NCBI GenBank assembly: GCA_013399305.1
Contig: VXAI01000448.1
Location: forward strand, 279,486 to 343,485
Origin: Rostratula benghalensis
Taxonomy: Eukaryota > Chordata > Aves > Charadriiformes > Rostratulidae
DNA length: 64,000 nucleotides
Direction of reading: 5' to 3'
A program made the position numbers and the translations under genes. The notes below the pieces were generated by a model. That model saw only the letters and a list, made by a program, of their open reading frames with translations. It had not been told where the DNA came from and did not search any database. This document shows, one piece after another, positions 25,594 to 37,062 of this stretch (position 1 is the stretch's first letter; each line of letters starts with the position of its first letter).

Positions 25594-27655
25594 CTGAAAG
25601 AAGAAGTTGGGTACAGTATTCTGTAATTCAACAAACCCCAAAGCCATAGCCAGGCCCCTGTCAACCTTTGCACAAGCAGTTTAGGAAATTTCACATCTTG
25701 GAACACGACTGCTCCCCATCCCAAGGCTCAGAAGTAAAGAACATGAGTGGTATTTTGGTAGCCCCTGCCTTCATTCGCAGATATTTCTGCAAAAAGTATC
25801 TGGAAATTATCATGAAAACGTTTCAGGGCACTTTCAGCACAGAGCACTACAAACACCCAGCTTGCTAAAACCAGCTGCTCTGCAAAGTCCACGCGTACCC
25901 ACCTTCCTTTTCATTGCAGGTGGTGGGTCATGCCAGGCTAAAAGGCTCAAATTTAGAGTACCATATTTTAAAAACTACTCCACCTCACGTCTCCTACCAA
26001 CCTTCCCCTAAAAACACGGCAAAACAGGGAGTAGAAGAGACACAATTTTTATAGAGTATTCAAAGAATCCGAAGTTCTTTCACAGATCACATTGTAAATA
26101 GCAGGCACTTTTGTTTCCCCCAGTGGGACTGAAAATGGGAGGAACAGTAATTAGAAGATTTTAAAACCTTCTTCTGGAACACATCAGGCCTGTGCTTCGT
26201 GTTATATCTTCAGTAATGCGCCCCTGGGTTAAAAGTAAAATCTAATGTTCTATTTGGAAAGCGTTATCGCTCAGCCATAATGAAAGCATATGATTAAAAC
26301 CCCAAAGTACAGACCTTTGGAAAAGAGTTTCCCTGTTTCAGGCAAATATTACACAGCCCATCCTTTTGAGATAAAAAGTACATTTACCCTCAAAGTGAAA
26401 AAAAAAAATCACGCTACCAAAAACCCCAACCACGTTTACTTCACTGCTGTCAGACAAATGTACTCTCTAAGTACAGCTCAACAAGAGATGCAGCTGCATC
26501 TTAAAAATCTCTTATTAAAGTTGTTGGCCCATACAGCTCTCAGAAGACTGTTCCAGAACCTTAGTCCTCTGAAGTTCAGACACGTAATCACTACCAGACC
26601 AAACTTACTGACAATCACTGTATTAACCCTGTTTGTTCATTTCTTCTTGTGCTAATACAACTGTCTAGAGCCGTGATACAGCCACAAAACAGTCACTAAA
26701 GGCAACTGAATACCTATTTTTTGCCTGTGTGTTATTAAGCCAAATCAATCACTGTTTTTAATCCACCTCTTCAAACCCCTAGATAACGTTCATCACCTCT
26801 TTTTTTTTTTTTTAACACTTTTGAGCTTGAATCAATTTTTATTTAATATCAGGAACCAGCACTCAGTGCACAGTAACACGATACTACTTTTCCTGCACGG
26901 AAACATCTTGACTAATGCATCCTCAGTTGTTATTTATTTGCTGATGGTTGTACCCTATTGTACCACAGAGTATTCCTGTGCTAAAACCTGTAACTTCCAC
27001 CTTCTCTCTCTCTCTTCCACATTACGAGCACGTAATCACAGCAGAAATTATCTTCATAACATTACACTTTATAGTACTTGGTCTCATTCTTCCTATTCCA
27101 GTCCTAAATGGTACCTGATTTCTCCTTCAGAGTACCTGAATTCTCTCCTGAACATAAAATGCAGCTCAGGCTGGCACATCAGAAAATGTCGCTAAGTACA
27201 GGTCTTGTTTTGGTCCAAGAAGGCTAATGAAATGATTAAATAAGACCAGCTCCAGGCCCATATATCAAGAACTCCACAAGTCTTCCTTCAAAGCAACTGT
27301 GCCCCTTCCATAGAACACTGAACACTTGTGCTTCACCCTGTTTGTATTTTTTCAAAGAGTGCCCGTGTTTCCCCCATTACAGCACCGCTGATGCAGTTTT
27401 AAGTCAAATGATTTTATGGATACATAAAAATTAAGACATTCCCACTGCATAAAGAAACCTGCAGTTTTACCAGAGACAGACATAGCAGTCCAGGTGGATG
27501 ATTACTAAAATATTATGCCATATTTATTTTTTTTAATGGACTTTCTTAACATTCTAACAGTAGCTTTGTTAATTACCTCATTACTTTGCACGGACAAACA
27601 ATTCCTGTGAGAATTCCTAACACATTTCCTATTACAGACGTAGTTAAAAACCTAC
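25594..27655 (-). other. BBS9: BBS9 intron I-J
   Basis: 2,062-bp intron with no recognisable transposon. It carries a T run near 26800-26813. A 121-codon open frame on the plus strand (26290-26655) has no recognised product and no coding signature I can support. Confidence 0.88.
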
Positions 27656-27796
27656 CTGGAAAAATGGTGAGAAAACTGACAGGAGGTTTATTGGTGTCAA
27701 TAGTCAGCTTGTGGTTTGCTGCTTTGGAAGGCTGGGCTGGAGAGCAAACCAGCCGCAAAGGCAGCCGGAAGTGACACTGCGCGACTTTGGGTGTTC
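27656..27796 (-). CDS. BBS9: BBS9 exon I, start of platform domain
   Basis: 141-nt exon, phase 1 to phase 1. After a shared Gly codon it encodes TPKVAQCHFRLPLRLVCSPA, QPSKAANHKLTIDTNKPPVS and FLTIFP. The human counterpart has QCKFRLPLKLICLPGQPSK and HKITIDTNKSPVSLLSLFPG. The TIDTNK-PVS-LFP pattern resembles the start of an appendage platform subdomain. The acceptor is CATTGTAG|GAACAC; the donor is TTCCAG|GTAGGT. The shared Gly codon is made with G from exon H (or from exon G if H is skipped). Confidence 0.98.
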
Positions 27797-27932
27797 CTAC
27801 AATGACACAACACAGGTTCAAACTTCACAGCTGCATTCTGAGTATAAGCTACTCCACACTGCTGTCCTCAAAGAGGTACAACATGATACTTCAAATGTGG
27901 TTATGGAACACATTAGAACAAAAACTATGGGA

Positions 27933-28591
27933 GCATGAGCCAGCTCTGTGCCCTGGTGGCCAGGAAGGCCAATGGCATCCTGGGGTGTAGGAGAAGGGGG
28001 GTGGTCAGTAGGTCCAGAGAGGTTCTCCTCCCCCTCTCCTCTGCCCTGGTGAGACCCCATCTGGAATAGTGTGTCCAGTTCTGGGCCCCTCTGTTCCAGA
28101 GGGACAGGGAACTGCTGGAGAGAGTCCAGGGCAGGGCTACAAAGATGCTGAAGGGAGTGGAGCATCTCCCAGAGGAGGAAAGGCTGAGGGAGTTGGGTCT
28201 CTTGAGCTTGGAGAAGAGGGGACTGAGGGGTGACCTCCTGAATGTTTATCCATCTGGAAAGGGTGAGTGTCAGGAGGATGGAGCCAGGCTCTTCTCAGGG
28301 ACAGGCAATGACAGGACAAGGGGCAATGGGTGCAAGCTGGAACACAGGAGGTTCCACTGAAATAGGAGGAAAAACTTCTTCCTGGTGAGGGTGAGGGAAC
28401 CCTTTCAGGGGCTGCCCAGAGAGGTGGTGGAGTCTCCTTCTCTGGAGACATTCAAACCCCTCCTGGACACGTTCCTGTGGGACCTGCTCTGGGTGTTCCT
28501 GCTCTGGCAGGGGGATTGGACTGGATGAGCTTTCAAGGTCCCTGCCAATCCCTGGGATTCTGTGATTCAGTGTGATTCTGTGATTCTGTGA
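27933..28591 (+). mobile_element. CR1 LINE, 659 bp, intact 3' tail with octamer repeats
   Basis: The copy reads from CATGAGCCAGCTCTGTGCCC through the ORF2 tail ([40 protein letters not shown]) to the 3' end. It finishes with repeats of the GATTCTGTGA type (28558-28591), the hallmark of CR1 termini. It is very close to 58634-59300 in direct orientation and to 23441-23965 in inverted orientation. It begins 137 bp from exon I. Confidence 0.96.
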
Positions 28592-29159
28592 ATATCTCAC
28601 ATTTTGTTACTTTTTCACCTAAAATACTTTCAAATTTGAATACTTTTAATTACCTTTTCAAGGATACAGGAAAGCAAGAGTCATTAGCCAAATCCACTGC
28701 ATATCTGTATTTATACCAATTAATATGCAATGAAGATTAACATTTTATTTAATGCTCTGTATGAACAATTTTACTTCAACAGACACCATCAGAAGTGATT
28801 ACTTTTGATGCTTCAAACACAAAATTGAAGCATGCACATTTTCATCAGGAATATTGCCAATTAAATCATTTTTACAGAAACCTTGTTTTGATTGAGTAGA
28901 GACTTCACTATAGACAGCAATACTCATCTTACTGACTCTAGTATTAATGCCATAGCATCAATCACTCCTTCTTTCCCAAATAACCCACCAATCCCAAACA
29001 TTAACCCCAACACTGACCTCAGCAGAATTTAACAAAGTAGATTTTTAGAGAAACTCAAGTAAATTACTGTCACGGGTTACAGGGAGACAGAAAAGTCACG
29101 AAACTGGTGGCTACACAGATGCTATCATTCATGTAAGCTTAGCAGGTTAGTATAAAAAC

Positions 29160-29528
29160 AGAATCACAGAATCACTCAGGTTGGGAAAGACCCTTGGGAT
29201 CATGGAGTCCAACCATCAACCCCACTCTACAAAGGTCTCCCCTACACCACATCCCCCAACACCACATCTCAACCACTCTCAAACACACTCAGGGATGGGG
29301 ACTCAACCCCCTCCCTGGGCAGCCTCTCCCAGCCTCTCACCACTCTTGCTGGGAAGAATTCTTTCCTCATCTCCAGCCTAAACCTCCCCTGCTGCAGCTT
29401 GAAGCCATTCCCTCTCCTTCTAGGGCTGATTCCCTGGGAGAAGAGACCAGCACCAACCTCTCTCCAATGGCCTTGCAAGGAGTTGCAGAGAGGGATGAGG
29501 TCTCGCCTCAGCCTACTCCTCTTCAACC
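29160..29528 (-). mobile_element. CR1 LINE 3' portion, subfamily shared with 44741-45121
   Basis: On the plus strand it begins GAATCACAGAATCACTCAGG and includes AAAGGTCTCCCCTACACCAC, GGGATGGGGACTCAACCCCC and the phrase CTCCAATGGCCTTGCAAGGA. It differs from the 44.7-kb copy at only scattered positions. It is 5'-truncated near 29528 and oriented like BBS9. Confidence 0.95.
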
Positions 29529-32074
29529 ATTTATTAGTCATCCAAGGAATGTCTTTTGCTACCTATTTTGTTTGTGTGCTGCTTTGTGGATCTATTGCCA
29601 TGAAAAGTTATTTCTAAGACTCATCTCATGGGAAAAATGTTACTCGCAGGCTCAGATTCATCCCCCTGGTTGTCAGTTCATTAGCTTAGCCCTTTTGGCT
29701 GGTTGATCAGGCCTCCGAGTAAGTATTCCACAGCAGCTTCTAAAAACCAAAATCAGTGTAAAATGAGCGAAAAGGTTTAAGACAGGTCCTCCAAATCAGG
29801 ATATCCCCAGGTTCCAAGGAAAATTCCTGAAAAAATACTTGACAATAAGCCCATGACCTTTCAGAATGATTCATTCAACTGTATCTTCATCATCTGATGG
29901 GAAAATTAAAATATTTTCTTGATGTTAACATAAACCAAACATCTTACTATCAAATTGAGGAACAAACAGGAAAAAAATTGTGACAAAACCAGCCAAAAAG
30001 ATTTTGAAATATTTTTTATATTTAAAGCAAGAGGGTTTTTTTTTTTCTTGTTTCAAATCAGCTTTTCCCAGTCTGCTTCACCTTAAACATAATTTTTCAG
30101 TATTTCAGGAAAAGGTCAAATCAAAACCAAATCAAACAGCAACTGGTTTTGAAAGGGTACAGGAGGTAACTGGGGAGATTTCTCATCACTGAGTCCAAAA
30201 CATGTACATATAAGAAAACCAAATCAAAAAGCTCCAACAAAATTTGTCAATACAGTGCAGAACTCATGCTGGGAAGTGCTTGCAAAATATATCAGAATTC
30301 CAAGTGGCAGCAAAGAAGCAGAGAGCAGCAGCCAAGCACAGGAGGCAGAACCTGCTCAATCCTTTGGTGTTACACCCAGTAAATTATTCTCACTTCATCT
30401 AGAGCTGTAATACATTGCATGATGTTCAACTGTAGCACTGTAGTAAAAAAAAATGTGAAAAAAAGTTCAGATTCTCTTCTAATCTGAAACAACAGAAGTG
30501 CTGTAACATTATCTCACAAGTTTTTGCTGTTTAAAGGCACAGAATGCACTTACCTGAGCAATGGAATAAAACAGTTAACGTGCATCATTGTTCTGACTTC
30601 CCTTCCAAATCACTTATGCATTCATATTCATTATATTTGAAACATAACGTTGACATACATGGATAAAAAAAATATTAAAGCTCAGATCTCTAATTTAGGA
30701 TTTTACATTTTTTCTGGTACTGATGATAGCTCAAGTACTCCAGTGCACCCCTCAGTAACCCCAAGTGAATTTTGATCCAGGCACCTCTATAAAGTTTACT
30801 GTGCTCCACAATGTTATCTTCAGCATACGGTTTGCCTTAAATGTCTTAAAACAAAATCTAAATTCTCTTTTTTTAGAAGGTTACCTTTTCAAAACATATG
30901 TTTATTTTTATATAGATTATCTATATTTACTCTATTTTTTTAGTGCTTTTTATAATTACTTTGTACAGCAGGAATCTGCCACATGGCACTAGCTATTCTT
31001 GCCAAGAGGGTTATTTTATTGAGATGGTTCAAGTGTCTGTTCCCTGTGTGGCACCTCGAGGTCCCCTGGAGACAGGAACCAGAGAAGGAAGGGAACCATT
31101 AACGCCGTTATCTGCTTTCTTACTTCACTTTACTGTGCTTCCTGAGGTTCTAAGTATGAAAATACAAGACTCAAACATACATATATCTAGATGTATAACT
31201 TCTGTTTGGAGAAACTGCAAAACTGAAGGCACCCTCTCAATTAACCTCTAGATCTACAACAAGCAACTTTTTTCCTCTCTCCCCAAGATGTGAGGAATTT
31301 GTACTTTATGACTCTTTTTTTTTTTAAGTTAGCAAAACATCTCCTGTGAATATCTCCTGAAATATCTCCAGTCTCAAAAAGACTTTTTCGATACAGGTCC
31401 ACAACTACAATGCAAATCTACCCTCTTCTCTTTTTAGTCTACCTATACAGACCCTGACTTCCTGATCCTGATTTATCTTCTTAATTGTGCCTTCTGCGAG
31501 TACCTCATCTACCACAATCAGCTTTGTACCCTGGCGTTCTTGGCTAGAAGGCAGCCTTTTAGCCTTGAATGGGATGTTTCCAGTAGTAACTGGGATGGAG
31601 AGATGTTATGTGACATCCTTGGCAGAGCTGCTCAAACAGCCCAACAAACCCTTACGAGCTGTTTCAGCTGCACCAAACCAGCTACCCTGTAGCTGCCTAC
31701 ATTCTTCTTGAAAGCTGAAAAGAAATGGTTAAAAATAGGGTAAAGAACATACAATTGCCTTTTCCTTTTCCAATCTTGATGCAGAAGGCACTTAATACTT
31801 CACAAAATTTTTAGGTTATACAGGAGAAAGCACAACGCACTTCACCCAGAAATATCTTTATGACTTTCCCATCTTCCCCGTAATTGTCATCTTATGCCTA
31901 AGTCTCAGCGCCTCAGTTTTCTCAAATATTCACACCTTCATAGTTATCAAACCACAGGCAACAAGAATGTACAGAAATAACAGGTCAAACAGCCCCTTTC
32001 CTAATCTGCTTTACTCAGCATATGCTACCACGCTCATGAAACCATTCAAACTTTGCATTTTTCCCATCACTCAC

Positions 32075-32089
32075 CTTCAGGATTGAGCT
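32075..32089 (-). CDS. BBS9: BBS9 exon H, 15-nt microexon
   Basis: The 15 nt AGCTCAATCCTGAAG lie between TATGATAG and GTGAGTGATG. In frame they add the residues ELNPE between ...NTPT and GTPKV. Human BBS9 has DRNPD at the same place, so position, length, phase and the N-P-acidic core all fit. The exon is phase 1 to phase 1 and divisible by three, so it can be included or skipped without breaking the frame. I recall human BBS9 isoforms that differ by five residues, consistent with this. The donor is strong; the acceptor has its pyrimidine tract about 20 nt further upstream than usual, with no AG between. Confidence 0.9.
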
Positions 32090-32778
32090 CTATCATATAA
32101 CCAGCCGTGGGACAAAAAGGGAGGGGGGGAAAAAAAAAAAAAAGAATGAATACATAAGATGCTACTCCAATAAGGACTAAAACAGAAAATGTATTAACAA
32201 GTTTTAAAGAACTTAAGGCACATTTGTTAAGCAGACAATACATAAAGACATAACACTGGCCAAAAAGCAGCCACGAGCCCACATTCATCAACTGTGGGAT
32301 CCCATCCAACCGAGTGACTCATGAACCTGCAGCTGTAGGAATCCCCTGAGACACACTGAAGACTGATTTGGCCACAGATACGAGTATCTCAAAAAATAAA
32401 AAGAGGAAAAAAGTCTCTCTTCAGATAAAAGGAGCCACAAAGGCACTGATTTACCCCACCACCACCAGTAACCATTTGATTGCCTTGTACAAATATGACT
32501 TGTATGTAATTGAGAAGAATTATCCCAGCCTAATAATATAAATAACCAAAAATTTAGGAAGATGTTAATGAAGCTCTTTAATTTATAAGTCTTTCAAATT
32601 CTACCATTAAACATAAGTCTTTAAAAATTCTTCTAAGTTTCTCTAATTCTTTTAGATGTCATGTCTTCTGGGGTTTTTTTTAATTGCACATAAGCAATCA
32701 AACATAATTAAAGAGGCAAGATTTATTTACTTCCTTAACCAAAAGGCTTGCAAAAATCCAACCTAACAACATTTTTTG

Positions 32779-32832
32779 TTATGGTTGGACTCGATGGCCT
32801 CAAAGGTCCCTTCCAACTATGAAGATTCTGCC
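32779..32832 (+). mobile_element. CR1 3' tail remnant, ~54 bp
   Basis: Only the terminal part of a CR1 is left: ATGGTTGGACTCGATGGCCT followed by AAAGGTCCCTTCCAACTATG and GATTCTG. It is antisense to BBS9. Confidence 0.85.
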
Positions 32833-32980
32833 ATTAAAACACAAGTTTTACTAGTATCACCTGGAAGAAATCATACATCCATTTGCTGGTGAGGAGCACA
32901 CTTTCAGTTTGATACTCTGCTCTTGCAAAGCAAAAATACCAGAAGCAAGATTAGAAAAACAAGAAGGAAGCTTTCAAAAA

Positions 32981-33147
32981 ATCACAGTCATAGAACTGTC
33001 TGGATTGGAAGGGATCTTTAAGGTCATCTGGGGTCCAACCATCAACCCAACTCTGATCAATCCCATCCCTAACCCATGTCTCTCAGCACTCTGTCAAGCC
33101 AGCTTGTCAATCCCTCCAGGGATGGGGCCTCAACCCCTGCCCTGGGA
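32981..33147 (-). mobile_element. CR1 LINE 3' fragment, 167 bp
   Basis: On the plus strand it reads ATCACAGTCATAGAACTGTC, GGTTCAACC-type context, then CTCTCAGCACTCTGTCAAGC and GGGATGGGGCCTCAACCC, the same 3' end as the copies at 10142, 19504, 52171 and 55546. It is heavily 5'-truncated and oriented like BBS9. Confidence 0.92.
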
Positions 33148-33653
33148 AATCAGAAGATCTAAGATACTCAAAAATCTACAGTCGTAGCACAAAGCCTGTC
33201 TAAGGGCACATCACCAGGTTGGATACTTCTGAAGGCACAGCACCTCAGTCACAAGGCACCAACAGACACAATGCAGAGGGACAGAAGTTATTCACATCCC
33301 TTCCTCTGTGGGAAGGACGTTACTGTCAGGTTTGGGGACTGAATAGTCACAAGCATGTAAACGACTTCTTACTCCAAGAGGTGGACCCTTAATGAGCAGA
33401 AGGATGTTGGTAGGACAGGGTGGGAAAGCTTCTACAGCTCCTTCCCCAGTCATGATCTTACTTCTCCAAGACCAACTACCTAAATTAATGATGCTACGCA
33501 AAATACTCACTACAACTGAACACTCAACTCAGACACACATTATTCCTTTAACTATTACTGCCTCCAATATATTTCAAAAGAACATTTAGAATACATGTGT
33601 GAAGAAAAAGACCTCAAAAAAGGCAAATTAATTTCAAATCTCCAGTGACTTAC

Positions 33654-33758
33654 CTGTTGGTGTATTGTATGAAACCACACAGTCCCCTTCTAGTTCTGAC
33701 GGAGAACAATTCCCCTTCAAAAAGACAGACAGGGCCACGGTTTCAGATGAATCCGGTT
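33654..33758 (-). CDS. BBS9: BBS9 exon G, GAE domain end
   Basis: 105-nt exon, phase 1 to phase 1. After a shared Glu codon it encodes PDSSETVALSVFLKGNCSPS and ELEGDCVVSYNTPT plus one base. The human counterpart carries TVSFSVYLKRSYTPSELEG and VVSYSRPT. The SELEG motif is unchanged. The acceptor is TTTTTAG|AACCGG; the donor CAACAG|GTAAGT is near-perfect. The final G can join either the microexon H (giving Glu) or exon I directly (giving Gly), both in frame. Confidence 0.97.
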
Positions 33759-34330
33759 CTAAAAACACCACAAAATTAAAGCAAGTCATAGGAGCATCCA
33801 AATAAAAGCCACACATTTTCTAGCACTTTGAGAAATATTCTACTAAATTATGATAGTCTTTTCCATTAGTTCTCCTTTACCAAAACACTGGATATGGGGT
33901 TTTAAAAGGCATAATTTGTCAAAGGCAAACGACTCTCTCCAGTTTGTAACTCTGCTGAAGCCTAACCAAAACCCAATTCCACACACTGAGCGCAGAGAGC
34001 AGAGGCTGCCCAGGGAGGGTGTGGAGTCCCCTTCTCTGGAGCCCTTCAAGCCCCTCCTGGCTGCAGCCCTGAGTGCTGTGCTCTGGGCAACCCTGCTTTA
34101 GCAGGGGAGTGGGACTGGGTGAGCTCTAGAGGTCCCTGCCAGCTCTGACAGTTCCCTGATTCCATTCCATTTCTGCTTTGTCTTCCCCCACCAAGCAGTA
34201 CCCAAAGGCACAGCGGGCTGGAACTGCAGTATTTCTGCAACAAGGCACTCAGAGGCCAGACTGCACCCTACAGACATCCCCAGAAAAAGTAAAATGACAC
34301 AATAGCTGTTATAGTTCCACAATCACTCAC
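33759..34330 (-). other. BBS9: BBS9 intron F-G, shortest intron here
   Basis: 572-bp intron, of which a 165-bp CR1 fragment (33999-34163) is more than a quarter. Confidence 0.92.
33999..34163 (+). mobile_element. CR1 LINE 3' fragment, 165 bp
   Basis: The fragment begins in the AGAGGCTGCCCAGGGAGGG block and runs through GGGACTGGGTGAGCTCTAG to AGGTCCCTGCCAGCTCTGAC at the CR1 3' end. Positions 34001-34119 match 41313-41431 without a mismatch by eye. It is antisense to BBS9, inside the shortest intron. Confidence 0.93.
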
Positions 34331-34433
34331 CTAAATCTTCAAAAAAGAACTGGTCACAGGTCACAGCTAAGGGAGCTTGGACACACACTGCCAGGCTTGG
34401 TTTCTGCGCAGCCACTCTGCTCTGTATGGTTAC
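34331..34433 (-). CDS. BBS9: BBS9 exon F, GAE domain
   Basis: 103-nt exon, phase 0 to phase 1, encoding VTIQSRVAAQKPSLAVCVQA, PLAVTCDQFFFEDL and one base. The human counterpart has VTLQNRVILQKAKLSVYVQP and PLELTCDQFTFEFM, so the alternating beta-strand pattern and the TCDQF motif are kept. The GAE domain is an immunoglobulin-like fold shared with adaptor-protein appendages. The acceptor is TCTGTAG|GTAACC; the donor TTTAG|GTGAGT is strong. Confidence 0.97.
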
Positions 34434-37020
34434 CTACAGAAGTGACAGACACAAGCGGTTAGAGGAACAACAAAGTAACCTCTGTATAGCAGGAAACAAA
34501 CATAACCAGCAAAAGGTATGAAAAACATCAGCAAAGAGTAACTCAGCAACACTAAAAACTTCAAATTTCAAAAACAGTATTTTGCTTTTACAATTCTCAT
34601 TTACTCATAGCCAGTAGTGGAACACAGTAACTTGAAAGGCTACAAAAAAACTGAGGGGATTTCTCTTCTTCTTTGTAATTTTAAGCCAAGACAAACTACT
34701 GCTAAGTTGTTAATGAAAATGTTAGTATTTTGCAAGTGTCTTGTGCATTTGTTCCAATGTAAAATGTTGCCTCTCTTAGGTGACTACAGTAAAAAAAGAA
34801 AACCTCATAAAACCCAAACTAACCAAAAATTATTTCCTTTAAATGAAAAGAGCAATAACTAAATAGAGTCAAGTTCTCTTTGATTCTTTATTGCCAACTG
34901 GTTCTGGAGTTCAGTAGACAGGCTAGCCAGCACAACTCAGCTCTAGGTTATGAGAGCTGATCTAACCAGAAACCCGGAGCTGGCACCAGTTGCTTCTCCT
35001 GTAGGCAATTAATTCTCTGCAAAAATCAATGGATATTGAAAGAACATCCTTAACTCAGATTTAAAATGAAATATTGTGGTGACTGGACAACACATTGGGG
35101 CTGCAAACAGGCCCTCAGACCATCTGCTGCTCTTGATGCTCGCAAGGAAGGATGGCACCTGCCTCTGTACGTGCCTCAGGTACACTTTGCCCCATTTCCT
35201 GAGGCCAGAATCTCAACACGACAGAAGCACTGAATGAAGACAGCCTTAGAGATGTTACAGCAATTAAATGAGCCAAAGTCACTGCCAAACCCTGCTTCGG
35301 TGCATTTCTCAGGGAGGTTCAGCTTTCTGCTGCACCACAGGAGTGCGAAGCAAAGAACACTCTCATCTTGTAACTTTGGCCTAAAGTATTTAATTTTACT
35401 ATAACTTTTCTGACAGTCCTTGTCATTGGTGCAAAATTAAATTTAACAATTAAGTTTTAAATACAGAAAGTAAGTGCCACAAATTCTGGAAGTTTGTTTG
35501 TTTTCCTTTTTTTAAAGCAGGTATTTTGGGCACAACAGCCACCATTGCAGCAGCTGAGCAATAGTGATTGGTGAGGTCACCCAGACCACAGAAAACATGC
35601 AAGGTAGAGAGGTTACAGCTGGGCCATTCAATAACATATTTCATTTTTAAATTTATCCAGATTGTTCTCCACTTGTCAAATTCAATGGTAAAAAACAAAT
35701 TCCCCTGAGGAGTCATACCATGCAACCCTAACACCCAGTTATTTCTCACTTTCCTAAGAATTCATATTTATAACTTTGCAGATATTAAGACTGGAATCCA
35801 TTCATCAAAAAGGACTTTTCCAACAACTGCTGTTAATTATAATAGAGACACATGATGATCAGTGAAACGGACTTATCACAGGAAAAAATATTCCAGAAAA
35901 AAAATGCAATGCGTGATAACACCTCCAGTTCCTATTTTTGCTTCATTAAAAGGTGTAAGATGCATAAACAAGAAAATGGAAAATTATGAAGTCTTATCAT
36001 TAAAAAGCTTATCAAATACATAAACACTTCCATGCTCAGTTTTAATAGTGTTTGCTATTGGCCTTACAACAGCAGTAACGAGCAGATGAGGGAGAGCAAT
36101 AGGAGTTGCTTGCATTCCCGATGCTGAAATCACAACCACTTTCCAAGAATTTAATTTGGAAATGATAAACACTGTACTTTCTTCTTTAATAACTCACTTT
36201 CCCAACATATTGGCTCCACTGTAAAGTAAAAGTTGATAAATTCAAACCTTTCTGGAGGGAATTTTAATTTACATTACATATTTGAAGGAGTCAAAATCCG
36301 ATGCTATTCAGCTGAATTTTTTTTGAGCAAAGCTGTCAAACCTGATCAGGGTCAGAATTTTATCCTGTATCATTTTAGCACATAAAATGCAGAGAAAGCT
36401 GTTGACCCAAGTACAACCAACCCAACAAGACAGGGAGGGAATCTGGTTCTATAAATAGTCCCCATTGCCCTCCCTTTCACTCAAGACAGAGGGGGAACTT
36501 GTAAGGTTCTCAAAAGGAAGGTTCCACGGATACTCCTAGAACCACCTAGGTTCCTCAAACACAGAAATAGAAACCATGATCCTTTTTAGGCAATACTGAG
36601 GAGAAACTACACTCACACACACATGCCTGAGCATGCCCTCCTGCTTTCTTTAGAATCAACTACAGACAGCAACTCTCAAGGACTGCAATGGTGTTAATTT
36701 CAAATTAGATGTAACCAAACATTTATTCTCTTTGAAAAGCATTGGTAAATTTATAATAATAACTTCAAAACCAACTTCATTGCATTCCACTAATGGTTAT
36801 GTCTGTCAAAAATACACCCCACCCACCTCCCATTGCTTTCTGACTTCAGCAGAAGTTTTGTTAGGAGGATATCTTGTCATGCTAAGGAGCAGAATTACAT
36901 GTCAACTGCCTTTCAAATTTTACCCATTTTCATAATCTAAGTGAAATACACAGAAAGTGACAAGTTTATTAAAATTTGCCACCACTATTTGAACGCTACA
37001 GTTTGAGCTGGGCACAGTAC
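34434..37020 (-). other. BBS9: BBS9 intron E-F
   Basis: 2,587-bp intron without a recognisable transposon. A GC-richer patch near 35080-35350 has no assignable origin. Nothing else was seen. Confidence 0.88.
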
Positions 37021-37062
37021 CTTTACTGTCACCGATGGTACTGCCTCGCTGTCCATGGCTCG
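37021..37062 (-). CDS. BBS9: BBS9 exon E, small GAE-domain exon
   Basis: A 42-nt, 14-codon exon in phase 0 on both sides, encoding RAMDSEAVPSVTVK. Human BBS9 has a slightly longer segment ending VGTDLVPSVTVK, so the PSVTVK strand is shared. The acceptor is TTCACAG|CGAGCC; the donor is GTAAAG|GTACTG. Because the exon is phase 0 and a multiple of three, skipping it would keep the frame and remove one strand of the GAE domain. Confidence 0.95.

Larger units (their letters stand above)
27797..32074 (-). other. BBS9: BBS9 intron H-I
   Basis: 4,278-bp intron with CR1 copies at 27933-28591 (plus) and 29160-29528 (minus). 29530-32074 is AT-rich with T runs and no recognised element or gene. Confidence 0.9.
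32090..33653 (-). other. BBS9: BBS9 intron G-H
   Basis: 1,564-bp intron with two short CR1 remnants (32779-32832 and 32981-33147). Next to the microexon it has a long pyrimidine tract on the gene strand (plus-strand 32109-32134, G and A runs). Confidence 0.9.
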
